Below are positions 1-33,398 of a stretch of 64,000 nucleotides of DNA, one piece after another. The stretch lies in the NCBI GenBank assembly GCA_036250195.1, contig JAVHZZ010000010.1:109920025-109984024 (forward strand), read 5' to 3'. Source of the stretch: Mixophyes australis. Lineage: Eukaryota; Chordata; Amphibia; Anura; Limnodynastidae. A model generated the notes under the pieces. The model was not told the DNA's origin and searched no databases. It saw only the letters and a program-made list of their open reading frames with translations. Each line of letters opens with the position of its first letter. The stretch's first letter is position 1. A program made the position numbers and the translations under genes.

Positions 1-323
1 GATTGTGTCTGTGTGAAGCTGTGAGTGCAGCACACTGCAGGCTCTCCTCCTGCTCTCTGTAGCCACAGATACTGACATCACTCTCCCCGGCCCAATAGGC
101 TGATCCCTGGTCCTTATGGAACCCTGAGTGACACTTCAATCACAGGGTTACACAGAGCAGGTAGCTGGGCTGTATATAGTCTGCCTTCTGCATGTCAGTC
201 ATTAGGAGGGGTCTGGTTTACCTTAATGTCTTCTAATGCATTACTGATTACGGAAACTGTCAGTGTTCTGCTGCTGTCTTCCGGCTGAATCTAACATTGG
301 TACTCTCAGGCTTCAGAGATATT

Positions 324-385
324 ATTATTATTTATATAGCGCCACTAATTCTGCAGCGCTGTACAGAGAACTCACATCATCCAAT
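324..385 (-). mobile_element. SINE 3'-tail fragment
   Basis: Matches the 3' end of the full-length SINE at 24897-25195, including the ATTATT-rich end, TTTATATAGCGCCACTAATT and CAGCGCTGTACAGAGAACTC. Only the tail is present. Confidence 0.8.
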
Positions 386-3180
386 CTTATGGCTTCATTA
401 AGGACACATATGCACTGGAGCTTGACATGTGTTTCCTTAATGAGAGTAAAAGCACGTGTCCAATGTCTTAGCCTTCTAAACCCGCTTCATAGACATTCAT
501 GTTTTTTTTTTAAATATGTTTCATATAAAATCTTAATTAAACAAATGGTCTGAGACTAGTGGTCTATTGGTCAACAGAGAAACGCTCTCTCCAGCCAAGA
601 TGGGCGAATTCACTAAGATATTGCGAAAGAAAAGCGCTCGCCAAGGCAGAACCAGAACTAGACATTTTAGCACCTGGGGCAAGAAAGAAAAATTGATGCC
701 CGAAACTCTAATGAAACCAACCTAAAATATTCTGTATCCTGCACCCCCTTATGCTTTGGGCCTCGTTACAGCCCTGTGTCAAGGGGTAATCCAGGGACAT
801 GCAACCGGCTGGCAATTAGATTGGCCGGGTTTCTCCAGTGATAGTTTCCCCAATATAACCAGGATCACGGTGGCTCACATCCCGCCAGCGTCCTCCTTCG
901 GTTATCGCTAGTTCAGAATGACCATAGAAGAAGAAAATCAATGGAAAAACAGGCAAATACTTAAAAAAAATACAAAAATAGAACTCAATTTTGGGTCAGG
1001 TACAATTAGTAAAAAGCTGCCGCGATATTCCTCGGAACATTGCAGCTGCGCCTTCCTACTGTGAGTACAGTAATGAGTAATGCTCACTTTTGTTCACACC
1101 TCTATAGGATTTTCATTTAAAAAAAAAAATAAAAAAAAATCACTGTGTCGTGTCTCTCGCCCGTTCGAGACATTATGCAGCAATTTTTTTAGGAATTGAA
1201 TCTGCCCCTTTAAATCTATTTTTAAACTTTTTTTTGGCACTTAGTGTAACGGAAAGCCCAATTCTTACCTGGGTCACGCATAGCACATCACATGGCAATA
1301 ATCACATTTTCCCATTATTTCTCTGTAGAAGTCACACTTGACGAAGGAGCTGACACTCACATGTACCAGGACTGTCACTCTCACTTCTCCTATGCTGCTC
1401 TTGGTGTCAACTCTCTCTCTCTCATTTTGTAGTGCAATCAGTCTTGAGTATCTCTCTGAGTGAGCACTCACTTCTCGTTCACACGGGAAGCTCACAAATA
1501 GACTGGAGTTTCACAATCCAACTAGGAGAGTTTTTCTGGGACACACGAATCCCCCAGATCCATAAGGGATCGCTCACATACTCATCTCAGGGCGCACTAC
1601 ACATGTATTAACATCGCTTGTGTATGATAGTTAGAGCTATTGTTCTGTGTTATCAGCCATTTAAATGGGGGGGGGGGGGGAATATGTTGGCTGCAGCGTA
1701 ATTCAATGAAATTACTGAACAGGAAGTCTGTTGTGTCCAGGAAAATATCTTCCCCGTGTTTACATATATATATCATTTCAGGTCTTACGAGTACATGAAA
1801 CCTTTACAATTATTTAAGCGAGTGTTAGTCACAGCTCCTTCACAAAAGCCAACTTGTACTTTACTTCTTGTGGTAATTTAAGATATGGACACTAAAATTA
1901 CAGTGCTGTGTAATATGTAGGCAGGATATAATTATAGTTTATAAATGACGGTTAAACCACTTTCTTATTATTGTGATTTAAAACATGCAGGAGACAACGA
2001 GACAGAACAGATCCAACAAATGATTTCCCAGACCCCAGATGAGCTGTTAATTACCTTTTAAGTTTGCATCTGATTTTACTGGGTCATTTTTCTTAGCTGT
2101 TCTGCAAATCATTATCTCCTTTTCAAAAGCTCTCTGGTTGGCAATCAAAAATGGCTTTCAGACACAGATGTAATCAGTCTACTACACAGACACAGGCTCA
2201 CAACTCTCAGCTTGTCATGTGATGGTAGAGCAGGAAGGAGGAGCATGTCCCAGCTCAGACAGAGCTCAGAGGGGCGATCCAAAGCCTCTCTGCTCACTAC
2301 ACCATGTGTCATGTGTCTGTGGTTGCCATGATAGTCCAGAATCCTAAATTATTAATAACAGCCTGAAGAAAAAAGGCAAAATGGTAAATATCAACATTCT
2401 CTTTATAAGAATAAAAACACACAAACAGTGTTTCCCCTAATGAAAACAAACATTAAACAAGCTAAATAAAGGAGTTAAAAACAACACCACCCACAGTTAA
2501 AGATGAGGTTTATTTATTCCAGACTGATGCCAATAAACGAGGAAGGAATCGTGAAAATGCTTTTTGTTTACCTTCTCCTTTCCTACATAATACCCAGTTA
2601 AAAGTATATTTATATCTGTCTGTCCCCAAAGAATAATGCGAAATTTCCATTTGTAGTCTGAAGTTATTGACTGTGAAACGGATCTAATGAAAAAAACTTT
2701 GAAATAGCTGTTTGGGAAGGGCTGAAACCACTCTGGTTTAAGGGGTTAATAAATTACCCCTCTGACACCAGCCGTAACGGTAATACCCCGTGTGTTATAA
2801 GCTACACGTTCATTTACCCCTCTCGTCAGTCGTCCTGTGTTATTACCTCTCCCTCACCAATCTATTCACCGATGTAGAACTTGCTTTCTACAAATCCTTC
2901 ATCATAATCACATTACAGGGCTCCTGTCCTACCTACCAAACGTGGCTATAAAGACATTTATTATGCTAAGAATGCTCTGCTACAACTTGAGTCAACAGCT
3001 AGAGACTATATATGTAGAACAACAGCGATTACACTGTGCACTCAGTGAATACTGAAAACTTGGGACTGCTGAAGGGCAAAATTGTCCTGGTGGTAGCTCT
3101 GTATATCGTGACCCTGGCACCTGTCAGTGTATTAGTGATAGGAGACGTATCGCTTGGACCTGGAGTTACTCAGGGCCCTC
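386..3180. other. Non-coding flank, nothing recognised
   Basis: AT-rich intergenic sequence with an A-rich tract near 1117-1139 and a run of 14 G at 1667-1680. The segment near 650-790 may be a decayed interspersed repeat. There is no coding signal. The short open frames do not resemble proteins. Confidence 0.6.
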
Positions 3181-3445
3181 TTAAGAACCTCTTGGGCTCC
3201 CGGGCACAGCAGTGCACCGGGGCCCCTATATATACAAAAAAAATAAAAAATGATTATATATATGGGCCCTGCAGCCCAGGGGGGCCCTCCGGAGGCAGGA
3301 AAAAAAAAAAAAAAACTGCAAAAAAAAGAAGAAAATACTTACCGTGCTGTCAGCTGGCGATCCGGCTCCCTCCCTGGTCTCCTCCTCCGTCGCGCTCCGC
3401 AATGGATGTCGGGCGGGCGTGATGACGTCACGCCCGACATGCACT
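3181..3445. repeat. Probable interspersed repeat with A-rich centre and CRE-like palindrome
   Basis: GGGCCC-rich blocks, an A15 tract, then a GC-rich end. The last part, 3406-3440, is an inverted repeat (ATGTCGGGCG ... CGCCCGACAT) with TGACGTCA at 3423-3430. The composition differs sharply from its flanks. The family is not identified. Confidence 0.5.
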
Positions 3446-4018
3446 GCCCTGGAGTCACTGAGACACAGACAGAAGGACCTGTGCAACATTAACGTTGGTA
3501 CTCTCACCATGGGAGTAACAGAGTACACAGCCGTCACGCTATGCGGTACAGTTGGTTAGTTTATATGGTATTACTTAGCGTGCCATGACACAGCCAATAG
3601 AAAAACAGGAGCAGCGTTACAAACGATCAGTAAATTAATACAACTGTGGAGTTCAGTAAATCTTATGTTGGGTTGTAAACCAACTACTGATAATCCTCCA
3701 TTAATCCTCCACATTTTGATACATCCCTATAATGTGTCAGTAAGAAACGCTAGTCGTCAGTCAATTTAAGGAAAAGTGTGAGTAAAATATATGTCAAGGG
3801 TTTATGTATATGTTACCTTGACCAGCAGTGTTAGAAGAACTCTGCACCACATTACCTGGGGATCTTACTGTTGGGCGAGTCGCTGAGCCTGACCCATCAT
3901 CAGAGCATGGGCGATACTTCCAGCTCAGGATAGATACAGATGCACCATCGCCCCAATGCCCATGGTACATTGTAACCGGGCGCAACGTCATTCTCCCTGG
4001 AAGTATGAGATATCTAGA

Positions 4019-4132
4019 GGTAAAGTTATCACTTATTTAGTACATTCTACAAACTGACAGCTAGAATCTGATTGGTCGCTATAGGAAACATCTCCACTTT
4101 TCAAACCCGAAGCTTTATAAATTCCCCCCCTG
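4019..4132. mobile_element. Partial copy of hairpin MITE (TATCAAG family)
   Basis: Shares the core AATCTGATTGGT, GCTATAGG and AACATCTCCACTTTT with the complete copies at 17027-17205 and 21291-21450. It ends in a degenerate terminal repeat, AAATTCCCCCCCTGG. Only about one arm and the loop remain. Confidence 0.75.
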
Positions 4133-4689
4133 GAGAGGAAAGGGGGATGTAAGACCCTGCACCATTATACTAAATTGTAAATAAAACATAGATGGGATTG
4201 GTAAATAAAACTTGGCTGAAATAAAAACTCCCCGTTCACCAATGTATTCAATTTGGAAAAATATATGTTGTAAACCAAAAGGGAAAAAAAAAATCATCAA
4301 TCTTACACTGGAAATAAAAACCAAAGAAGGAAACTGCTCCTCTAAGTGTCCACACGAGACTCAATCAACCACGAGTGTCAACAGCCCCCCAGCCAATCAC
4401 AAGTGGCTTCCCTTGATAACTCCGATATGATTGGCTGGCAGTGGAGTCCTGCACACTTTAACTCCACGTCAATGGAGAACATTTGCATCTGTGCAGCTCT
4501 ATTCATGTCCAATTTGTTTCATTAGGACTTCTCTGTGTAGAGCACAGTCCCATTGAAATGAATGGGCCATTGACATGAATGGTAAAGAATACAGCACAAT
4601 GCTGGCTCGTTAGCCCTAGAATAGATTTGGTTTTATTCTGACAAGTTTTTCGTGTCGTGTTTTACCCTCATTTATCGAACCCTTGACCA
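4133..4689. other. Non-coding flank, nothing recognised
   Basis: AT-rich sequence without a recognisable gene or clear repeat. Short tracts such as AATAAAA and GGGAAAAAAAAA occur. Confidence 0.6.
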
Positions 4690-4800
4690 TTGTAAGCTGC
4701 GCCCTCTTACCACTTTGTCTGTTTGCCAATACCCTGTCTTGTGCCGTTTCTTCCCAATTTTAAATCCCTGCAGCCTATGTGGGCGCTATGTAAAATGTTA
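4690..4800 (+). mobile_element. L2-like LINE 3'-tail fragment
   Basis: Diverged version of the LINE tail seen at 61350-61484: CATTGTAAGCTGCG, CTCTTACCACTTTGTCTGTT, CCAATTTTAAATCCCTGCAG and GGGCGCTATGTAAA appear in the same order. Confidence 0.6.
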
Positions 4801-5503
4801 ACTCATACATGTGTTTTCCTGCAACATGTTTCAAGATCTGAGGCATGCTGGGGTCTTTAATCTCCAGCAAATCGCAGGTACGCAGTACGGAACGTCCTAA
4901 TGGAACGTAAAATGAAGTTTATGTCTCTGTGTTTGAGGTGGAAGTGCTGGAAATAAAAGACAGCTTCTCGGCAGCCTGTTAGATGGTCACAGTGGCTCTG
5001 ACTGGTCAAGAAGACAACACAGCTCATTGCATGAGATCTGTTTCCATAGCAACAGCCGTACGCCTGACAGGAATCATCCCCACAGATCGCTCCGGGGGGC
5101 CCGAGTGCTCCCCTCCCCCCTCACCAACTTCTTGTTGTGTCACTAATTAATCCAGCCTAAAGCGTCATCTCCTCTCCGACAGTTACATCTAATACACATC
5201 TGCCTCCACGTGTGTATATTACACAGACGTGACTGGCAATAAATCCTACAAGGGAATCCGTTAATATAAAACAATCAATTTTTTTGCAAAGCACCAAATA
5301 CAGATCTATGGAGCCCCAGGAGTTTGGTTGCCCCACATTTGTACTTAAAATAAAGAAAATTTCACCAATCGTAGTTTATAATTGTCAATACGCTGATTCG
5401 CCAGTTCAGATCGGTAAATCAATGCATTAATTGGGCATAAAATGGGGAGAACGAGTGGGGTCCAGAATTTGTGTTTTGGTGTCTCACGATTGTCAGATAC
5501 TTT
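4801..5503. other. Non-coding flank, nothing recognised
   Basis: No open frame of protein-like composition, RNA gene or repeat array is visible. Confidence 0.6.
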
Positions 5504-6121
5504 GGGGTATATTTAAGAACGCACGGTAGTGCACTTACCGTGTAAATTAGGCCAGGATGTGCTCTCCGCAAATTTATTAAAGGTGCATCGCAGCAGATAT
5601 CATTGATATCTGCTGCTTTGCACTCCTGATCGTTTTTGCGAGCAGTCACCATTCAACAGAATGGTGACTGCTCCTGGCCACAATCTAACAAGTCCCGAAA
5701 AAATATTTTTTTCGGGAAATTGTTGTGTTAATGTACCAGCTGAAGCTGGCGTACATCATAGGAAATGCAGGTGAAACTTCCGTTCTTGGTTATGTCCAGC
5801 TCTGCTCCGGAGAGCAGAGCTGGACAGCGCATGCGCAGGGAGTGATTTTGTGATCCCTCCCTGTCACAGCCTCAAGTTCTCCGGACGGCACATGCGCAGT
5901 AGCATGAAGAAGAGACAGTACACCGAAGAGGAGGAGATCCGGAGACAGCGTGACCGAAGAGGCAGTGGTGAGTATGTTTTTTTTATCACAGAAACAGCAG
6001 TTTTTCTGCTGTTTCTGTGTTCCATTTTTTATTAATTTGAGAAATACATCAATCCTTATCCATGCGATAAGGATTGATAAGTATTTCTCGTTTTGTCCGA
6101 TACATGATAAATGTGCCCCTT
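5504..6121. mobile_element. Chain-of-hairpins foldback element, copy 1
   Basis: About 620 bp made of successive near-perfect hairpins: 5583-5622, 5640-5673, 5694-5716, 5794-5825, 5987-6019 and 6039-6089. It ends ATAAATGTGCCCC, the reverse complement of the start of the copy at 58795-59465. The two copies also share CAGAGCTG hairpins, a GGGAGTGA/GGGAGGGATC segment and the CACAGAAACAG hairpin. It has no coding capacity and is presumably a non-autonomous DNA element. The transposase family is unknown. Confidence 0.7.
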
Positions 6122-8480
6122 TGTGACTGGGGCCCTGCTTATAAAAGGTCTAGTATCTAATGTGCGCCAGCTTTGTGCCTCCTACACACGGGCGTAGAAG
6201 TAGATAACTTGAGTTCTCAAAGCTAATAAGACAATTTTGAAGTTGCAAATGCAATACTGTAAGTGAATAGACAAATACACACACAGATGCTGACAACAGT
6301 TTGCTACGCATCAATATAAGGGTATTGGAATTTGAAAAGAGGGAAAAGCAGAACACTTGTGACCTGGGCCAGTTGGGTCTTTTTAAAGACAGTTACAGTA
6401 CGCAGGAGAGGAGGTCGGTTCCTGCGATGAGGAAACTGGACAAAGAATTAGAACAGTCAATGATTGGGAGGGGTGTAGTGAGCACGGAATCTGATTGGAC
6501 GGAAGCTGTAACGTTAAAATCAGATGTTGCCATCACTTCCACATTCTGCTCCACATAGGACAATAAGCAGCCTGATTGGATGAGGAATTCCATTTACTAA
6601 TTAGAGTCAGCAATCTGATTGTGATCGCTTCATATAACTTTAGAATAAAGGAGATTCTGTTATCGGCTGCAACGTCCACATCACTAATAAAGAGAACAAT
6701 GGTACTCCCAGCGATGGAGGTATCTGCAGAAAGGATCCAGGAAGCTCATCAGGCAATGATACAAACGGTGACCTAATAAAGTTATTAAACAAGTGGAACA
6801 TTCCTCTGGCTCTTTAGGCTTTTCCGTGGCTCCCAGAAAACCTCAACAGATTCTATAATATAATGAAATTTGACTTTTATTTATAAAGAATTCACTGCAG
6901 ACCCATTTACCCAGTCTACAGCTGATTAGAGACCTCCAAACCTCAATATACAGCCTTGTAAGTACGATACAGGAACAGAGATGAATCATAAATCTTCACA
7001 TTAATATTTTGTAATGAAACACAAATTCTACAACGATCGTCATTCTTCTGGCACGATTAATGTCCGATCAGCATTAAGTTTTAACAATTTCTCCAACCTC
7101 TCATTCAGCTTAATATTTGTGAACAGCTTGTAAATAACGTTAATAAAACTAAAAATTTGAAGAAACAGATGCACAATATAAACCCGGTTATTAGATAATG
7201 GTCATAGCCACTAAACAGTCTACCTACCGTACCCCAATACCTCAATGCTGACACCCACTAGCATATTGGAAGTGCTGTCAATCACTTTGTTTGGCCCCTC
7301 CCACAGTAGGGTGTTTAGATGGAGGAGTAGAGGGAGGTGGAGGGCATTACTAACCCAGCTCACATGTAGAAATATTTTAAACCCAATAATCTTATGTTTA
7401 TTATTCATAAACCTCTTCATATTCAGTTCCATCTCGCCTCCAGGAATAGCGCCCAGCACCAATGCCGACCCCTAAGATACGGAATAATCCCAGAAGGAAC
7501 TGAAGCTCTCTGTATATAGGACACTGCTTCATTACAAGTAGATCACAGTTAATATAAACATGCAGGTTCTGTTTCCTTCATTTGGTAATTACTTGTAAAC
7601 AAACAACGAGCCTGATGCTAATTGGTCCCTGCGGGTGCTGGTGCAGGTGAAGGCGCCAAGGAAGGAGAATGTCGTTAGTCTCTGTGGCTCCTATTACGGA
7701 GGCAGATCAGGTGAGGTTTCTGTTATTATAGAGATCACTGTAACCCTGTGTGTATACTGCAGTATATACAGGTAAAGACACATTGCAGACGGCTCTCAGA
7801 GCCAAACAAGCCTCTGAAACAAATCATGTGATCTTAAACTGAGAGCTAACGTACCAGGAGGGGCCCCAGGAGCCTCCAAAGAGCAGTATAGAGCCAGCAC
7901 TGCCCACCGGCTGCGGATACCAACAGGCCTCTCACACGATACAGAAGTGGAAGTTGCTCAATCAGTTTATAGGTAAACAGCAGGTGCTCAAGGAAAATAC
8001 AGAGAGAAAAATCCCCCAATACACAGCTATGATCCAGTAACTGCGGATATTGTACTTGTTCATCAAATGCAGAATTCTCAGTTGCACATTTGCTAATGTA
8101 TGAGCTCTTAGTAAATTACCTCTCAATTTAAAAGCACATGAATGTATGTCCCTATATAGGGACTCTCATTGTTTAGGAAGAAGCGCCCTGACGGGCCAGG
8201 TGGTTTATCATACATTGCAAATGTGTGTAACGGTCTTCTGCATTTTATGTACACGTAGAATATCAGCTGTTTTACTGGCTGAGGGGTGTGTTGGGGATTT
8301 TCTTTATTTTTTGCTTTCTGGATAACCCCACCTGCCGTCAACCTATGAATCGATTAAGCAACTTCCATTTCTGGATTGTTGTTTTCTGAGCCACTAGGCC
8401 GCATAGGATCGTGCAGAGCGCTACCGCTCTGTAACGCAGCAGACATCGCTGAGAAACAAAGCAAAGGATTATCTGTAAGA
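6122..8480. other. Non-coding flank, nothing recognised
   Basis: Unique-looking AT-rich sequence with no convincing exon, RNA gene or repeat. Confidence 0.6.
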
Positions 8481-8654
8481 GTGTGTGTGTGTGTATGTGT
8501 GTATGTATGTGTGTATGTATGTGTGTGTATGTATGTGCGTGTATGTGCGTGTATGTGCGTGTATGTGCGTGTATGTGCGTGTATGTGCGTGTATGTGCGT
8601 GTGTGTGCGTGTGTGTGCGTGTGTGTGCGTGTGTGTGTATGTGTGTGTATGTGT
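8481..8654. repeat. GT-rich microsatellite with 10-bp GTATGTGCGT unit
   Basis: GTGTGT/GTATGT tract whose centre settles into ten-base repeats GTATGTGCGT and GTGTGTGCGT. Alternating purine-pyrimidine throughout, so it could adopt Z-DNA. Open frames of Cys/Val/Met here come from the repeat. Confidence 0.95.
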
Positions 8655-9974
8655 TACAAGTCCATTAACTTATGGGCTATCGGTGTCCTAGGCTTTCAAA
8701 GAACTCACACTAAATTCTCAATTTAAAGGCCTGTGTGTAAGAGCCCTTAACATGAAAGTAACTGGAATAAAAATATTTAGTTACGTAGCATTTCAACTAA
8801 CGTTATTGCTAAAAAACAGGCTTTAAACAGATCCAATGTGCTGATTGCACAAACATGTATAAGCCGGGAATACCTGACCCCTGCTAGCGCCCCCTGGAGG
8901 ACAGAAAATCAGAACAGACAAATGTATGAAGCATTTGACTAAAGGTTCCAGTGTGAATAATGCAGGAGATCATTCTTCCCTTCTCCAAGGACCTGAGAAC
9001 AGAATGACCCAATCCCGGCTGTGACACCGACTACATCACCCAGAGCTCACAATGATTTGTTAACCCACTAATGTCAGTCTCACAGTCACCGTCCAATAAC
9101 TTCAGTTCTAGAACGGCCCATTATAATGGGACAATGCAGAACACCGGACATTACGGCTTCAGCGTCTCTCAGGAGCGGGAGTACTCGTGTTAAATAGACA
9201 TGAAAAGCTCTACAAAATGTTATTACACATTTTAAAAAAACAAACAACGATTCTTTGAAAATAAACCCCCTACATTCTATTATTAGGTGGGATTTAGCCT
9301 CTGCTATTTATAGGGAGCTTACAGAGTTTGGGGACCTGTCCGACACCACTGAGATGTACAAAAAACCCCAAAACACACCAACATACCAGGGGCAAGCAGC
9401 AGCGTGCGTGGACCGTACTACAACGGCCTTTACAATACGCCCCCCGCCGCTGGAGAAGAGCATTGTAAAATGGTGAAACATTAATATGACTGAGCTGCAG
9501 CTAATGTAACGGACAGATCAGCAACAAAACAAAGAGCGGAGATCCCCAAACTCTGTTACTTTAACCTTATTACATATAGAGCCTGTACCCCAATATAACA
9601 CTAAATGCTGCACACTGGCCGTTGTAGAGCGTCTGCTAGATCAAATTATTCTGAACCATTAAATAACATTAATTTAGGGTTAAAGAATGAGAATTTTTTA
9701 AAAAAAATAAAATAAAAAAGGCCCTTCCCGCGGAGAATGACCCCATTACTGCGGCATTTTGTGGCTCTTATTCATTAAGAATCAAGTCCACCTACATCAG
9801 CAGAATCCACTCATTAATCCTTCCCAGACCCCCCTTCAGACGGAAGACCCCCCCACCCCCGACGGGTGTAAGTACTTATAGAAGAAACAACCATAATAAA
9901 ACCAGAGGGCGCATCACAAATCTTATTTATCATTTACGCAAGAAACAAAAACACCGCAAACAGCCTCATTCCAG
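8655..9974. other. Non-coding region downstream of RRAS2
   Basis: No coding or repeat signal recognised. If longer 3' UTR forms of RRAS2 exist, part of this could be transcribed. Confidence 0.5.
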
Positions 9975-10909
9975 CATTAAAACCAAAACATCTTTATTAT
10001 CAGAATTTGGCAACTGTTAAAACGCTCTCCGCCTGCTACGTATAAGACCGTACTATAAACAAGTCGCGTTCATTCCTCCCGTGTGAGAGTTCAGCTCAGG
10101 CACTTAATTACTGGACAGCGAGCGTTATCCTCCGGTTTGCGCTGGATCATCCGGCCCCCAGTAAGCGACATTTCAGGGGTTCAGCGACGTCAGTACTCGG
10201 CCGTTATATTGGGCCGTCCCGGGGGGGGACGAGGATGCAGTAACACAGTTGTGGACTCTCTGTTCAACGACCCAACACAATTAGGGAACATTTGTGTGAC
10301 CCATAAAATCACTTAATTATTAACCGTTCGCAAACCATTGATTTATGATTCGAGATCAATGTGGTTACAAAGCATAAAAACCCCTGAAGAATAGACACTG
10401 AACATGGGATTAGTGACGGGTGGGTGATCCTTGGTTTCTGGGGTGCAACAGAAATAAATAAAAAACGTGAGTAGGGAGAATAAGTGGGAGAAATATAGGT
10501 GAAATCCCCGGTGCATTATTATAAAACACAGACCCCTCCTCTAACGCTGCGCTGTCACCCATGTCAGACTACCGACTAATTACCCTCAAATCAAAGTGTA
10601 TCACTGTAGAATTCAGTAGAGGAACCTGATTAAATTAAAAAAAATCACTTTATAACCGTACACACTAAGAGGGGGCGATATGTGGGAGAACTACGGGGGA
10701 ATCCAGTCTTTCCTGGGTCTCAGGGGGCCGTCCTGCGTCCAGGGGGAGGGACTACCACGGCGGAGCGGCAGAGTAGCCTCTCTGGAGCTGAGGGTTGGAG
10801 GCGTTGTGGATTAAGGCCATCCTGGTGACACGTACTGAGATAGACGAGACAATGTTCCAACAGGATGCTGAATATTTGGATGTAATAAGTACAGTAAGGA
10901 CCAGTCCGT
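9975..10909 (-). other. RRAS2: Probable RRAS2 3' untranslated region
   Basis: Sequence between the stop codon and the poly(A) signal. It has no coding pattern. The open frames crossing it on either strand do not match any protein I recognise. The extent is inferred from the first AATAAA on the transcribed strand. Longer 3' UTR forms are possible. Confidence 0.5.
9993..9998 (-). terminator. RRAS2: Candidate poly(A) signal AATAAA for RRAS2
   Basis: AATAAA on the minus strand, about 0.9 kb after the stop. It is followed on the same strand by a strongly G/T-rich stretch (9990-9940, with runs such as GTTTTGGTTTT and GGTGTTTTTGTTT), as expected of a downstream processing element. Confidence 0.55.
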
Positions 10910-32904
<21,995 letters not shown>

Positions 32905-33240
32905 GCCCGGGCCGGGGGTCCTGGTGCTGTGTCCGTGCGAGGGGCCGCGGCCAGCGCTGCGATCCGGGGGCGGGGCCTGCTGAGATATGCTAATGTGACT
33001 CCACGCTAAGGGGACGGGGGCGGGGTTTCCTGGGATATGCTAATGTTACTCCACGCTAAGGAGACGAGGGCCGGGCCTCCTGCGATATGCTAATATGGCT
33101 CCCCACTAAGGAGACGGGGCGGGGCCTCCTGGGATATGCTAATGTAGCTCCACACTAAGGAGCTGGGGGCGGGGACTGGCCGCTCACCCAGCCGCCGCGT
33201 CACTTACTGAGGGCGTGGTCTCAGCCGATATGCTAATGAG
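32905..33240 (-). promoter_or_regulatory. RRAS2: RRAS2 promoter/5' UTR region: tandem octamer-like and GC-box repeat
   Basis: GC-rich sequence upstream of the start codon, mostly made of an approximately 50-bp imperfect repeat. Five copies carry ATGCTAAT (32987-32994, 33037-33044, 33087-33094, 33136-33143, 33230-33237), one mismatch from the POU octamer. Between them lie GGGGCGGGG-type GC boxes (about 32966-32977, 33016-33025, 33116-33126, 33165-33174). There is no TATA box at an obvious place. Promoter identity follows from position and composition. The transcription start is not visible. Confidence 0.6.
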
Positions 33241-33398
33241 GACTTGCAGAACCCTGGGGTCCGCTGACCCAGCAGCTGCAGCACCTGGTCCTCAGCCCGG
33301 ACCGGTCACCCCAACTAGTCATGTGACATGTGCTGAGAGCTGCTGGATCACTGAGCCCCGCCTCATGAGGGCCCTCAGTGACAGGAGACCCCCCCCCC

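Noticed and set aside
1..9970. Possible 3' end of SPON1, the human neighbour of RRAS2
   Set aside because: No thrombospondin-type repeat or other F-spondin sequence can be read on either strand.
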